The notes under the pieces are model-generated. The model searched no databases, had not been told where the DNA came from, and saw only the letters and a list, made by a program, of their open reading frames with translations. Position numbers and translations under genes: made by a program. 21,429 nucleotides of DNA from Maricaulis sp042095695 (GTDB taxonomy: Bacteria; Pseudomonadota; Alphaproteobacteria; Caulobacterales; Maricaulaceae): NCBI GenBank assembly GCA_042095695.1, contig JBELMP010000024.1, positions 1-21,429 of the forward strand. Reading direction: 5' to 3'. Numbering within the stretch: the first letter of the stretch is position 1; each line of letters begins with the position of its first letter. Shown piece after piece: positions 14,360-21,296 of the stretch.

Positions 14360-15880
14360 ATGATCGTGCTTGCCCGCATTCTCCTGCCCTTCATCGCCAT
14401 ACTCTGTCTGGCGCCGCTCGCTCAGGCGCAGGGTTTCGCCCTGGTCGACCCCGCGCGAATTACGGTCTGCCCGGGCGACGGCACCAGTCTTCAGCCCGAT
14501 TTCAGTGCACCTGATTGCCGGGAGACAAGCTTCTGGGAGGTCGACCCGCAAAATCGGGAGATCTGGATCCGCGGCCAGATCCAGCTATCGCGGTCACATC
14601 TCGACTTTGAGCGCCCGCTCGGTCTCTTCTTTTACGGGATGGCGGCTAGCGAGGTCTGGCTCAATGATCAATATCTGGGCGCTAATGGCCGCCCCGGCAG
14701 CAGTGCTGACGCGGAAACAGCCGGACGCATGGATAGCGTCTTCTATGTTCCGCGATCCCATTTGCGCGAGGGCGATAATCAGATTGTGCTGCGGCTCTCG
14801 GCCTGGCGGGGGTCGCTGATACTTCGCAATCCATTGCATGTGCTGGGCATTGGACCCTATGCCGACCCGGCCCGCGTTACCCTGCGGTCTTATGCGCCAG
14901 CGCTTATCAATCTTGGTGCATTCTTTCTGGGCTTTATCTTCTTCGGAATAAGCGCGATCCGCGGGGAGGATCGCGGCGGTTCCACCCTGTTGAGCCTGTT
15001 ATCATTGACCGCAGCGCTGCAGCTCCTGGTCGAGGCTGGGCGCGGTATTATCGCCTATGCCTATCCGATGCATGAGATACGTCTGTTTCTAATCGTGTTG
15101 GCATCGACACTGTTCGGCTTGCTGCTGGTTGCCTATCTCATACAGCGCTTCTCGGACCTGAGTCCGGCACAGCAAATCCTGCGTCTGGCCGGTGTTCTGG
15201 TCCTGCAAACCGGTGTCATCATGGCCAGTGGCGGATATGACCAGAAAGCCGGCTATGCCTTCCTCGCTGCCAGCCTGTGCGGCATCGGCTGGACGACGCT
15301 ATGGGCGGTTCAGAAGAAAGCTGGCGCACTGACATTCCTCGCAATCCTCAGCGGCTTCTCGCTTCTGCTGCTGCTCTTCGCTGGGCAATTTCTCGATACC
15401 TATTTTTTCTTCGCGGTGACCGGTCTGCTGCTTTTTCTCTTTTGGCAGCAGGCGCTTGCCCTGGTCCGCGCACGGCGCGAAAAGCAAGTTGAAGCAAACC
15501 GGGCGAGCCAGCTTGAGGTGGCACTGGCCCAGGCCCGTCAGAAATCCGCGCCCGACCAGATCCAGCTCGTTTCAGCCGGGCGGGTCGACTATGTCGCGAC
15601 GGATACGATTACCCAGTTGAAGGGGGCCGGAGATTATGTGGAGGTGTATTTCCAGAGCGGGCAGAGCAAGCTCTACAATGGCGGCCTGACCCAGCTGGAA
15701 AGCGAACTGCCACCGACCTTCCTACGCGTCCACCGATCCCATATCGTCAATACCGCCTTTGTATCGGCGCTGGAGCGTGACGTATCCGGTGTCGGCAAGC
15801 TGGTGCTAAGCAATGGGGCCGAGGCTCCGGTCTCGCGCCGGATCATGCCAAAAGTCCGCAATGCCCTGGAGCAGGCCTGA
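14360..15880 (+). CDS. Membrane-bound LytTR regulator with 7TM receptor-like region
   Basis: A 506-residue one-component receptor. The signal peptide covers about 1-23 (ending AQA). The periplasmic domain at about 25-175 is beta-rich and resembles the jelly-roll sensor domains of 7TMR-DISM receptors (FYGMAASEVWLND, then GDNQIVLRLSAWRG). About seven membrane helices follow between 180 and 367 (roughly 180-199, 208-227, 240-262, 272-290, 297-316, 322-342 and 348-367). A charged coiled-coil linker runs 368-395. The C-terminal LytTR DNA-binding domain spans about 400-503, with KGAGDYVEVYF at 421-431 and the hallmark FLRVHRSHIVN at 454-464. There is no kinase domain, so ligand sensing would act directly on a membrane-tethered DNA-binding domain. 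ATG at 14360 has AGGA 8 nt upstream. It is divergent from the secreted S33 hydrolase. Confidence 0.9.
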   Translation: MIVLARILLPFIAILCLAPLAQAQGFALVDPARITVCPGDGTSLQPDFSAPDCRETSFWEVDPQNREIWIRGQIQLSRSHLDFERPLGLFFYGMAASEVWLNDQYLGANGRPGSSADAETAGRMDSVFYVPRSHLREGDNQIVLRLSAWRGSLILRNPLHVLGIGPYADPARVTLRSYAPALINLGAFFLGFIFFGISAIRGEDRGGSTLLSLLSLTAALQLLVEAGRGIIAYAYPMHEIRLFLIVLASTLFGLLLVAYLIQRFSDLSPAQQILRLAGVLVLQTGVIMASGGYDQKAGYAFLAASLCGIGWTTLWAVQKKAGALTFLAILSGFSLLLLLFAGQFLDTYFFFAVTGLLLFLFWQQALALVRARREKQVEANRASQLEVALAQARQKSAPDQIQLVSAGRVDYVATDTITQLKGAGDYVEVYFQSGQSKLYNGGLTQLESELPPTFLRVHRSHIVNTAFVSALERDVSGVGKLVLSNGAEAPVSRRIMPKVRNALEQA

Positions 15881-15917
15881 GGCCACATCCCTGCGATATC
15901 AGCCAGACGAAGCGACA

Positions 15918-15943
15918 CCGCCTACCAATGCGGAGGCTTTTTT
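15918..15943 (+). terminator. Possible weak terminator of the LytTR gene, inside the slyX end
   Basis: A short GC stem (CCGC 15918-15921 with GCGG 15930-15933, or GCCT 15920-15923 with AGGC 15934-15937) is followed by six T (15938-15943) on the plus strand, 37 nt after the LytTR stop. A second arrangement, GGAGGC-T6-GCCTCC (15932-15949), competes with it. The stems are short, so confidence is low. Confidence 0.3.
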
Positions 15944-16131
15944 GCCTCCGGTGCCGGCATGAATTCCTCCAGCTCCTCCATGCGGCCATGCATCTTGTTC
16001 AGCCGACGCGTCAAGCGGTCGATCTCCTCGCGGTGGGCAAGGACTACCGCATTGAGGTCCTCAATTGTTTTGTCCTGGTGGGCGAGTGTCATTTCCACCT
16101 GTTCCAGGCGCGTGGTGAGCGTGTCTGACAT
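15922..16131 (-). CDS. slyX: SlyX family protein
   Basis: A 69-residue cytoplasmic protein that is almost entirely a predicted coiled coil with heptad-like Leu/Val/Ile spacing (RLEQVEMTLAHQDKTIEDLN), then a Pro/Lys tail ending in PPHW, as typical SlyX proteins end in PPHY or PPHW. SlyX has no established biochemical function despite being widespread in Proteobacteria. ATG is at 16131. It converges on the LytTR gene (41-nt gap). The GNAT gene lies 29 nt upstream on the same strand, so the two may be cotranscribed. Confidence 0.88.
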   Translation of the reverse strand: MSDTLTTRLEQVEMTLAHQDKTIEDLNAVVLAHREEIDRLTRRLNKMHGRMEELEEFMPAPEAKKPPHW

Positions 16132-16160
16132 GGGCTATTCCTTCAGGGATCTGGCAGCGC

Positions 16161-16868
16161 TTATAGAGCACAGCGCCGCAAATGTGCGGCCTGCATCTCA
16201 GTGCGGATCACAAAACCCAGTTTTTCGTAAAGCCGGATCGCCCCGGTATTCGCAGCCCAGGCATGCAGAAAGGGTATCTCTCCGCGCGCCAGTATCCGCG
16301 CCGCTACATGGGCGGAGAGCCGCCCCGCCAGGCCCTGCCCCTGATAATCGGGATGGGTGCAGACTCCGGAGACTTCAGCAAATCGGCCAAATCGCATGCG
16401 CTCACCGGCCATCGCAATCAGGCGACCGCTCTGGCGCACGCCGAAGAAATCCCCCATTTCATGGGTGCGCGACACGAAAGGTCCGGGCTCGGTCAGCTTG
16501 GCCAGGGCGAGCATTTCCGATGCATCCTCATCACCAAGCTTCCGGATATCGCGCGTGTCATATCGCCCCAGGTCGGCCTGGTTATAGACCATCTGTACAC
16601 CGAGCGCCTGTTTGAGCGGCTCGAACATTTCCGGCAGATGGATGTTCGCGCGCTGGAGGATAAAGAAGTCCTCAGCCGGCGCGAACAGCGACGCCAACGC
16701 CTCCATATCCGCTCGCGTATCCTCGCGCGTTGACGCGAACATATTCACATCGGGCCGAAATCGCCGGGCCCGGTCATTGCCATGGGCGAAGCGGGCATGA
16801 TGTCTGCTCAGGCTCTGCCATACCGGACGGTCCAGCGACGTGACATCCTCATCATCCTGCATTGTCAT
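16161..16868 (-). CDS. GNAT family N-acetyltransferase
   Basis: A 235-residue cytoplasmic acetyltransferase with its GNAT core in the C-terminal half. The acetyl-CoA pyrophosphate loop is QGQGLAG at 176-182, preceded by VCTHPDYQ, and the closing motif is NTGAIRLYEKLGF at 207-219. The N-terminal half (about 60-130) resembles the FR47-like/GNAT pseudo-domain. The substrate is unknown. Two ATGs are possible, 16868 and 16862; the first has AGAGG upstream and is used here. Open frame continues upstream to 17039, but that part overlaps the promoter region of gpx and has no good start. It is divergent from gpx across a 173-nt region that holds AAACCGG repeats. Confidence 0.88.
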   Translation of the reverse strand: MTMQDDEDVTSLDRPVWQSLSRHHARFAHGNDRARRFRPDVNMFASTREDTRADMEALASLFAPAEDFFILQRANIHLPEMFEPLKQALGVQMVYNQADLGRYDTRDIRKLGDEDASEMLALAKLTEPGPFVSRTHEMGDFFGVRQSGRLIAMAGERMRFGRFAEVSGVCTHPDYQGQGLAGRLSAHVAARILARGEIPFLHAWAANTGAIRLYEKLGFVIRTEMQAAHLRRCAL

Positions 16869-16906
16869 CCTGCCTCTGCCTGTCCTGCATATTACCATTC
16901 TCAGGC

Positions 16907-16961
16907 AAACCGGGCCTGATGAAAAACCGGTCCTGGTGAAAAAACCGGGGACGAAAACCGG
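16907..16961. repeat. Four AAACCGG direct repeats in the GNAT/gpx intergenic region
   Basis: AAACCGG occurs at 16907-16913, 16924-16930, 16942-16948 and 16955-16961. The first two units extend to an imperfect 17-18-bp repeat, AAACCGG(G/T)CCTG(A/G)TGA. The cluster lies between two divergent genes, 81 nt before the gpx start. It could be an operator array for a regulator of gpx, the GNAT gene or both. Confidence 0.5.
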
Positions 16962-17041
16962 ATATTCGCAGGCCGTGACTTGTGCGACCGGACCGGCTTC
17001 GGCCAGTCTTGCTCGAACACCGCCTGGCCAAGGAGACAATG

Positions 17042-17521
17042 ATGAGCGCGATCTACGACTTTACCGCAGACAATTTGAGCGGCGACCCGGTCTCGCTCTC
17101 CCAATACAAGGGCCAGGTCATGCTGATCGTCAATACCGCGTCAAAATGCGGGTTTACGCCACAATATGAAGGGCTTGAAGCCCTGCATGGCGAGCTCTCC
17201 GAGAAGGGTCTCGCGGTGCTGGGCTTTCCCTGCAATCAATTCGGCAAGCAGGAACCGGGGGATGCCGAGGAAATCGCCAATTTCTGCAAGCTGACCTATG
17301 ACGTCTCCTTCCCCATGTTTGCGAAAATCGAGGTGAATGGTCCGCAAGCCGCGCCGCTCTACGCCTATCTCAAGCACGAGGCGCGCGGGCTTATGGGCTC
17401 AAAGGCCATCAAATGGAATTTCACCAAATTCCTGGTCAATCGCGATGGCGAGGTGGTCAAACGCTTCGGTCCGCAGGATAAGCCGGAAGCGATCCGCGCA
17501 GAGATCGAGGCCCTGCTCTAG
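17042..17521 (+). CDS. Glutathione peroxidase family (thioredoxin-type peroxidase)
   Basis: A 159-residue thioredoxin-fold peroxidase that reduces hydrogen peroxide and organic hydroperoxides. The peroxidatic residue is Cys36 (NTASKCGFTPQY), a cysteine and not selenocysteine. The catalytic tetrad is completed by Gln70 (FGKQEPG), Trp125 and Asn126 (KWNFTKF). Cys82 in NFCKLTYDVSFPMF is at the resolving-cysteine position of two-Cys members, which normally take electrons from thioredoxin instead of glutathione; this is a family inference. Of two adjacent ATGs (17039 and 17042), the second has the better spacing (6 nt) from AAGGAG. Its stop codon shares the palindrome CTAG with the stop of the convergent PNPOx gene. 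Confidence 0.95.
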   Translation: MSAIYDFTADNLSGDPVSLSQYKGQVMLIVNTASKCGFTPQYEGLEALHGELSEKGLAVLGFPCNQFGKQEPGDAEEIANFCKLTYDVSFPMFAKIEVNGPQAAPLYAYLKHEARGLMGSKAIKWNFTKFLVNRDGEVVKRFGPQDKPEAIRAEIEALL

Positions 17522-18135
17522 CGCGCCGCCAGCTCTGCTCGCAGCCGGGCATTCTCTGCTTGAAGGGCTTCCAGTTTTTCGGTCACTGGCGCCATGGCCT
17601 CCGCGACCTCTGCCTGGGTAAAGCGCGGCGTGATATGCTGCGGGCAATTCCAGTCAATCGCCTCAACCTCGAGCAGAGCGATCCTCTCGACTTTGGCGCG
17701 ATAGTCCGGCGAGGCGGTCAGCTCAGCCAGGTCCGGGCGCTCGTCTGCGGACACAAAGCTGAGATGCGCGAAAAGCTTCATTCTCGCGCGATTGGGATAA
17801 TCCATAAGGATCAGCGCGACGCGATCATCAGCCCGCACATTCCCCACTGACAGGTATTGGCGATTGCCGCTGAAATCTGCGAAGGCCAGCTGGGTCTCGC
17901 CGATGATCTTCAAAAAGCCGGGCGGACCCCCGCGATGCTGCACATAGGGCCAGCCAGTCCCGGTCGTTGTCGCCATGTAGAAACTGTCGCGGGCTTCGAT
18001 GAATGCGGCCTCGCGCTCGCCGGACAGGGTAAAAACCCGCTGCCCCTTCATCCGCTCCCAGATCTGCGCGGTGCCGAGTTCTTCCTGCACGCTCCGAACC
18101 GTTGGCGTAATCGCGATATCCAGAAATTCCTTCAT
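17518..18135 (-). CDS. Pyridoxamine 5'-phosphate oxidase family flavoprotein
   Basis: A 205-residue predicted cytoplasmic protein with a split-barrel FMN-binding (PNPOx-like) core at about 30-150. Visible segments are EARDSFYMATTTGTGWPYVQHRGGPPGF, AFADFSGNRQYLSVGN and RVALILMDYPNRARMKLFA, typical of uncharacterised PNPOx-fold proteins; the true PdxH C-terminal motif is absent. The last 25 residues form a coiled coil (LEALQAENARLRAEL). It likely reduces or binds a flavin-dependent small substrate; a vitamin B6 role is doubtful. ATG at 18135 has GAGTG upstream; open frame continues to a TTG at 18270. It overlaps gpx tail to tail by 4 nt. Confidence 0.87.
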   Translation of the reverse strand: MKEFLDIAITPTVRSVQEELGTAQIWERMKGQRVFTLSGEREAAFIEARDSFYMATTTGTGWPYVQHRGGPPGFLKIIGETQLAFADFSGNRQYLSVGNVRADDRVALILMDYPNRARMKLFAHLSFVSADERPDLAELTASPDYRAKVERIALLEVEAIDWNCPQHITPRFTQAEVAEAMAPVTEKLEALQAENARLRAELAAR

Positions 18136-18278
18136 ATCACTCGCATGGCCGTGCCCGGCCGCCTCCAATGACTGACGCGCCAATCCAGATGGAGAATATC
18201 TCACATCGCCGCCAGCCCCCCTACTCTTCACGATTGCGTGTAGGCCAAGAGCCGGGTCCGTCAGCGGCAAGCAGAAAC

Positions 18279-18300
18279 GGGGCAGGTTTGCACCTGCCCC
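18279..18300 (-). terminator. Rho-independent terminator of katG
   Basis: A perfect 9-bp stem, GGGGCAGGT paired with ACCTGCCCC, closes a GCAA tetraloop when read on the minus strand. It is followed by GTTTCTGCTTG, a moderately T-rich run. It lies 27 nt after the katG stop and upstream of the PNPOx gene, so it probably ends katG transcription. Confidence 0.72.
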
Positions 18301-18327
18301 GCGACCTGGTCAGCCATGCTGGATCAA

Positions 18328-20487
18328 CTAGACCAGGTCAAACCGGTCCGCATTCATCACCTTGGTCCAGACCGAGGCGAAATCGCGGACGAATTTCTCT
18401 CCCGCATCATCCTGGGCATAGAGCTCGGCATAGGCACGCAGGATGGAGTTCGACCCAAAGACCAGGTCGACCCGTGTGGCGGTCCATTTGACCTCACCCG
18501 ATGCCCGGTCCTGGATCTCGTAGGAATTGCGCCCGGTAGGAACCCAGCGATTGCCCATATCCGTCAGATTGACGAAGAAGTCATTGCTCAGCGCGCCCTC
18601 TCGATCGGTGAAAACACCATGCTTGCTGTCACCATGATTGGTGCCGAGCACCCTCATACCGCCAAGCAGGACCGTCATTTCCGGTGCCGTCAGGCCAAGC
18701 AGCTGAGCCCGGTCGAGCAGCATTTCCTCCGGCATCACGGCGTAATGCTCCTTCAGCCAGTTGCGGAAGCCATCATGCACGGGCTCGAGCACATCAAAAC
18801 TGGCCGCATCGGTCTGCTCATCGCGGGCATCACCCCGACCCGGCTTGAAGTCCAGCGTCAGCTCATGACCGGCTGCCTTGGCCGCCTGTTCCACACCGAC
18901 ATTGCCCGCCAGCACGATGATATCGGCGATGGAGGCACCGCTGTTTGCGGCGATCGGTTCGAGCACGCCAAGCACACGGGCCAGACGCTCCGGTTCATTG
19001 CCAGCCCAGTCCTTCTGCGGGGCCAGGCGGATGCGCGCCCCATTGGCACCGCCGCGCAGGTCCGAGCCACGGAATGTGCGCGCACTATCCCAGGCGGTGG
19101 AGACCAGGTCAGCGACGGACAGGCCGCTGGCCGCGATACTGGCTTTGACAGCGTCGACATCATAGCCGGTCGGGCCAGCCGGGATCGGGTCCTGCCAGAT
19201 CAGGTCTTCCGCCGGTGCATCAGGGCCGATATAGCGCGTGCGCGGTCCCAGATCGCGGTGGGTCAGCTTGAACCAGGCGCGCGCAAACATGTCCTTGAAA
19301 TAGGCCGGATCCGCCATGAATTTCTCACAGATGGCGCGATAGGCCGGATCCATCTTCATCGCCATGTCGGCATCGGTCATGATCGGCATGCGACGCTGGG
19401 ACGGATCCGAGGCATCCACCGGCATATGCTCCGGCTTGATGTCGATCGGCTGCCATTGCTGGGCCCCGGCCGGGCTGGTCTTGAGCTCCCAGTCATAACC
19501 GAACAGAAGCTCGAAATAGCCCATGTCGAATTCGGTCGGATTGGTCGTCCAGGCACCTTCCAGACCGGATGTCACGGCGTTCGCGGCCTTGCCATCCAGG
19601 TTCGGATTCATCCAGCCAAAACCCTGGTTCTCCAGCTCACCGGCTTCCGGCTCGGCGCCCAGTGCGCCGGCATCGCCATTGCCGTGCGCCTTGCCGACCG
19701 TGTGTCCACCACAGGTCAGCGCCGCGGTCTCCGCGTCATCCATGGCCATGCGGGCAAAGGTTTCGCGTACCATGCCGGCGGTCCTGATCGGGTCCGGCTT
19801 GCCATTGACGCCTTCCGGATTGACATAGATCAGGCCCATCTGGACCGCAGCCAGCGGGTTTTCCAGACTGTCGGGCTTGGAGACATCGTCATAGCGCGTG
19901 TCCGATGGCGGCAGCCATTCCTTCTCCGCACCCCAGTAGACATCCTCTTCCGGATGCCAGATATCCTCGCGACCAAAAGAGAAGCCATAGGTTTTCAGGC
20001 CCATGTTTTCATAGGCCACGGTGCCGGCCAGCAGGATCAGGTCGGCCCAGGACAGCTTGTTGCCGTATTTCTTCTTCAGCGGCCAGAGCAGGCGGCGCGC
20101 CTTGTCCAGATTGCCATTGTCCGGCCAGGAGTTGAGCGGAGCGAAGCGGATATTGCCGGCACCGCCGCCGCCGCGACCATCGGCCAGCCGGTAGGAGCCA
20201 GCCGAGTGCCAGGCCAGGCGGATCATCAGGCCGCCATAATGACCATAATCGGCCGGCCACCAGTCCTGGCTGTCGGTCAGCAGCGCATGCATATCCTTTT
20301 TGAGCGCCTCGAAATCGAGCCCTTTAACCGCGTCGCGATAGTCAAAATCCGCATCCAGCGGGTTCGACTTGCGATCATGCTGATGCAGGATGTTCAGGTT
20401 GAGATTCTTGGGCCACCAGGCGGTGACGGACGTGCCGCTTTCAGTATTGGCGCCGTGCATCACAGGGCATTGTCCACTTGCAGACAT
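18328..20487 (-). CDS. katG: Catalase-peroxidase KatG
   Basis: A haem enzyme that removes hydrogen peroxide by catalase and peroxidase activity. It is the two-domain form: the N-terminal catalytic half has the distal set Arg90, Trp93 and His94 (MIRLAWHSAGSYR) and the proximal haem ligand His262 (GGHTVGKAHG). Tyr221 (LIYVNPEG) and Met247 (RMAMDD) are placed to form the Met-Tyr-Trp adduct with Trp93 that gives catalase activity. The C-terminal half repeats the peroxidase fold without haem ligands. At 719 residues the length is typical. ATG at 20487 is chosen because GGAGGAG lies 7 nt upstream; an ATG at 20526 would add 13 residues without a good Shine-Dalgarno. It is monocistronic, with a terminator at 18279-18300 and palindromes upstream at 20553-20598. 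No oxyR is in the window. Confidence 0.97.
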   Translation of the reverse strand: MSASGQCPVMHGANTESGTSVTAWWPKNLNLNILHQHDRKSNPLDADFDYRDAVKGLDFEALKKDMHALLTDSQDWWPADYGHYGGLMIRLAWHSAGSYRLADGRGGGGAGNIRFAPLNSWPDNGNLDKARRLLWPLKKKYGNKLSWADLILLAGTVAYENMGLKTYGFSFGREDIWHPEEDVYWGAEKEWLPPSDTRYDDVSKPDSLENPLAAVQMGLIYVNPEGVNGKPDPIRTAGMVRETFARMAMDDAETAALTCGGHTVGKAHGNGDAGALGAEPEAGELENQGFGWMNPNLDGKAANAVTSGLEGAWTTNPTEFDMGYFELLFGYDWELKTSPAGAQQWQPIDIKPEHMPVDASDPSQRRMPIMTDADMAMKMDPAYRAICEKFMADPAYFKDMFARAWFKLTHRDLGPRTRYIGPDAPAEDLIWQDPIPAGPTGYDVDAVKASIAASGLSVADLVSTAWDSARTFRGSDLRGGANGARIRLAPQKDWAGNEPERLARVLGVLEPIAANSGASIADIIVLAGNVGVEQAAKAAGHELTLDFKPGRGDARDEQTDAASFDVLEPVHDGFRNWLKEHYAVMPEEMLLDRAQLLGLTAPEMTVLLGGMRVLGTNHGDSKHGVFTDREGALSNDFFVNLTDMGNRWVPTGRNSYEIQDRASGEVKWTATRVDLVFGSNSILRAYAELYAQDDAGEKFVRDFASVWTKVMNADRFDLV

Positions 20488-20552
20488 TCGGGTCTCCTCC
20501 GCGTCGGGTTTGATCTGTGACATCACTCTGACCCGGCGCGCAGCATGCGTCC

Positions 20553-20598
20553 AATCAATACTTTTCGTTGCTGAGATTGATTTTAGCTATACCTAAAA
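20553..20598. promoter_or_regulatory. Palindromic candidate operator region upstream of katG
   Basis: Two overlapping inverted repeats lie 66-111 nt before the katG start: AATCAAT (20553-20559) with ATTGATT (20576-20582), and TTTTAG (20581-20586) with CTAAAA (20593-20598). On the minus strand ATAG-N7-CAAT (20590-20576) differs by one base from the OxyR half-site ATAG-N7-CTAT. An OxyR or other LysR-type site is plausible. The block is clearly AT-richer than its surroundings. Confidence 0.45.
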
Positions 20599-20816
20599 GA
20601 CACCAATGGGAAAGCCGGGCATCGACCGCGCCAAGCTGGCCATGAAAGCCGAGGAAACCGACCAAACTGTCCGCCGACTTCAGGGGCTGTCCACGGGGCT
20701 CCGACATGCCGCGACTGCACAGCGCCCAGCCATACGAATTGCCCGACCTTCCGGCGCATTGTCGACATGGCTGCTTCGGGCCGGTTCGTTCCGGAACGGG
20801 CTTTGCCCGGGCAAAT
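20599..20816. other. Intergenic stretch without a supported gene (katG to AAC(3)-like gene)
   Basis: Together with the katG leader this forms a 329-bp gap (20488-20816). Frames are open on both strands, but none has a good ribosome binding site or recognisable protein. A short hairpin, CGGGC-TTT-GCCCG (20797-20809), and a 12-bp palindrome, CGTTCCGGAACG (20787-20798), lie just after the AAC(3)-like stop, without a T run on either strand. I see nothing else there. Confidence 0.5.
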
Positions 20817-21296
20817 CTAGCGCTTCGGCGCGAGGTCGAAGTGCAGGACCTCTTCGCGCACACCAAGTTTTTCATAAAGCGCCACCGCAGGCGCGTCGAC
20901 GTAATCGGCCTGGACATAGACAACCCAGGCACCGACCTGCGCTGCGATCGCCTGCACCCGCTCGATCAGCGCTGTGGCCAGGCCACGCCTCCGCCAGGCT
21001 TCGTCGATGGCGAGGTCATAGATATAGATCTCGCAGCGCGCCTGTTCGAACTTCACCAGCTCATAGGCCACCAGCCCGCCGACCGGATTGCCGTCCACAT
21101 CGGCGACCAGAGCGATATGATCAGGCCGTCCTAACCAACGCTCCAGCCAGGCCTCATCCGGCGGCGCGCCGGAGTACGTCTCCCGCTCATCAAAAACGCG
21201 CCCGAACAGCTCGTTCAGGGCGCGCATTGAGGCGTTTTCGCCAGCGCCGAGGCGGCGGACGATGATGTCGTGATCGTCTGGGAATTCTACTCCCAT
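20817..21296 (-). CDS. AAC(3)-I family aminoglycoside 3-N-acetyltransferase homologue
   Basis: A 159-residue GNAT enzyme. It resembles the plasmid and integron gentamicin acetyltransferase AAC(3)-I along its whole length, as recalled from the family: MRALNELFGRVF near 24-35, KFEQARCEIYIYDLA at 82-96, the acetyl-CoA loop RRRGLA at 102-107, VVYVQADYVDAPAVALY at 125-141 and the ending KLGVREEVLHFDL. AAC(3)-I acetylates the 3-amino group of gentamicin-type drugs; whether this chromosomal protein does so, or has another amine substrate, is not known. ATG at 21296 lies inside the last codons of guaA (10-nt overlap), so translation is probably coupled. No attC site, integrase or insertion sequence is nearby. 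Confidence 0.88.
   Translation of the reverse strand: MGVEFPDDHDIIVRRLGAGENASMRALNELFGRVFDERETYSGAPPDEAWLERWLGRPDHIALVADVDGNPVGGLVAYELVKFEQARCEIYIYDLAIDEAWRRRGLATALIERVQAIAAQVGAWVVYVQADYVDAPAVALYEKLGVREEVLHFDLAPKR

Noticed and set aside
18316..20520. A 734-codon open frame antisense to katG
   Set aside because: It mirrors the katG codon phase, a common shadow in GC-rich genes. Its translation has no recognisable motif and katG itself is certain.
20787..20809. Palindrome and short hairpin after the AAC(3)-like gene as a terminator
   Set aside because: The stem is only 5 bp with no T run on either strand, so a terminator call is not supported.
20606..21265. An open frame across the katG/AAC(3) gap and antisense to the AAC(3)-like gene
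   Set aside because: There is no Shine-Dalgarno, the composition is low-complexity Arg/Ala-rich, and most of it opposes a clearly real gene.
20817..21296. Integron cassette origin of the AAC(3)-like gene
   Set aside because: No attC-like site, integrase or mobile element is visible. The gene overlaps guaA, which argues for a long-standing chromosomal location.
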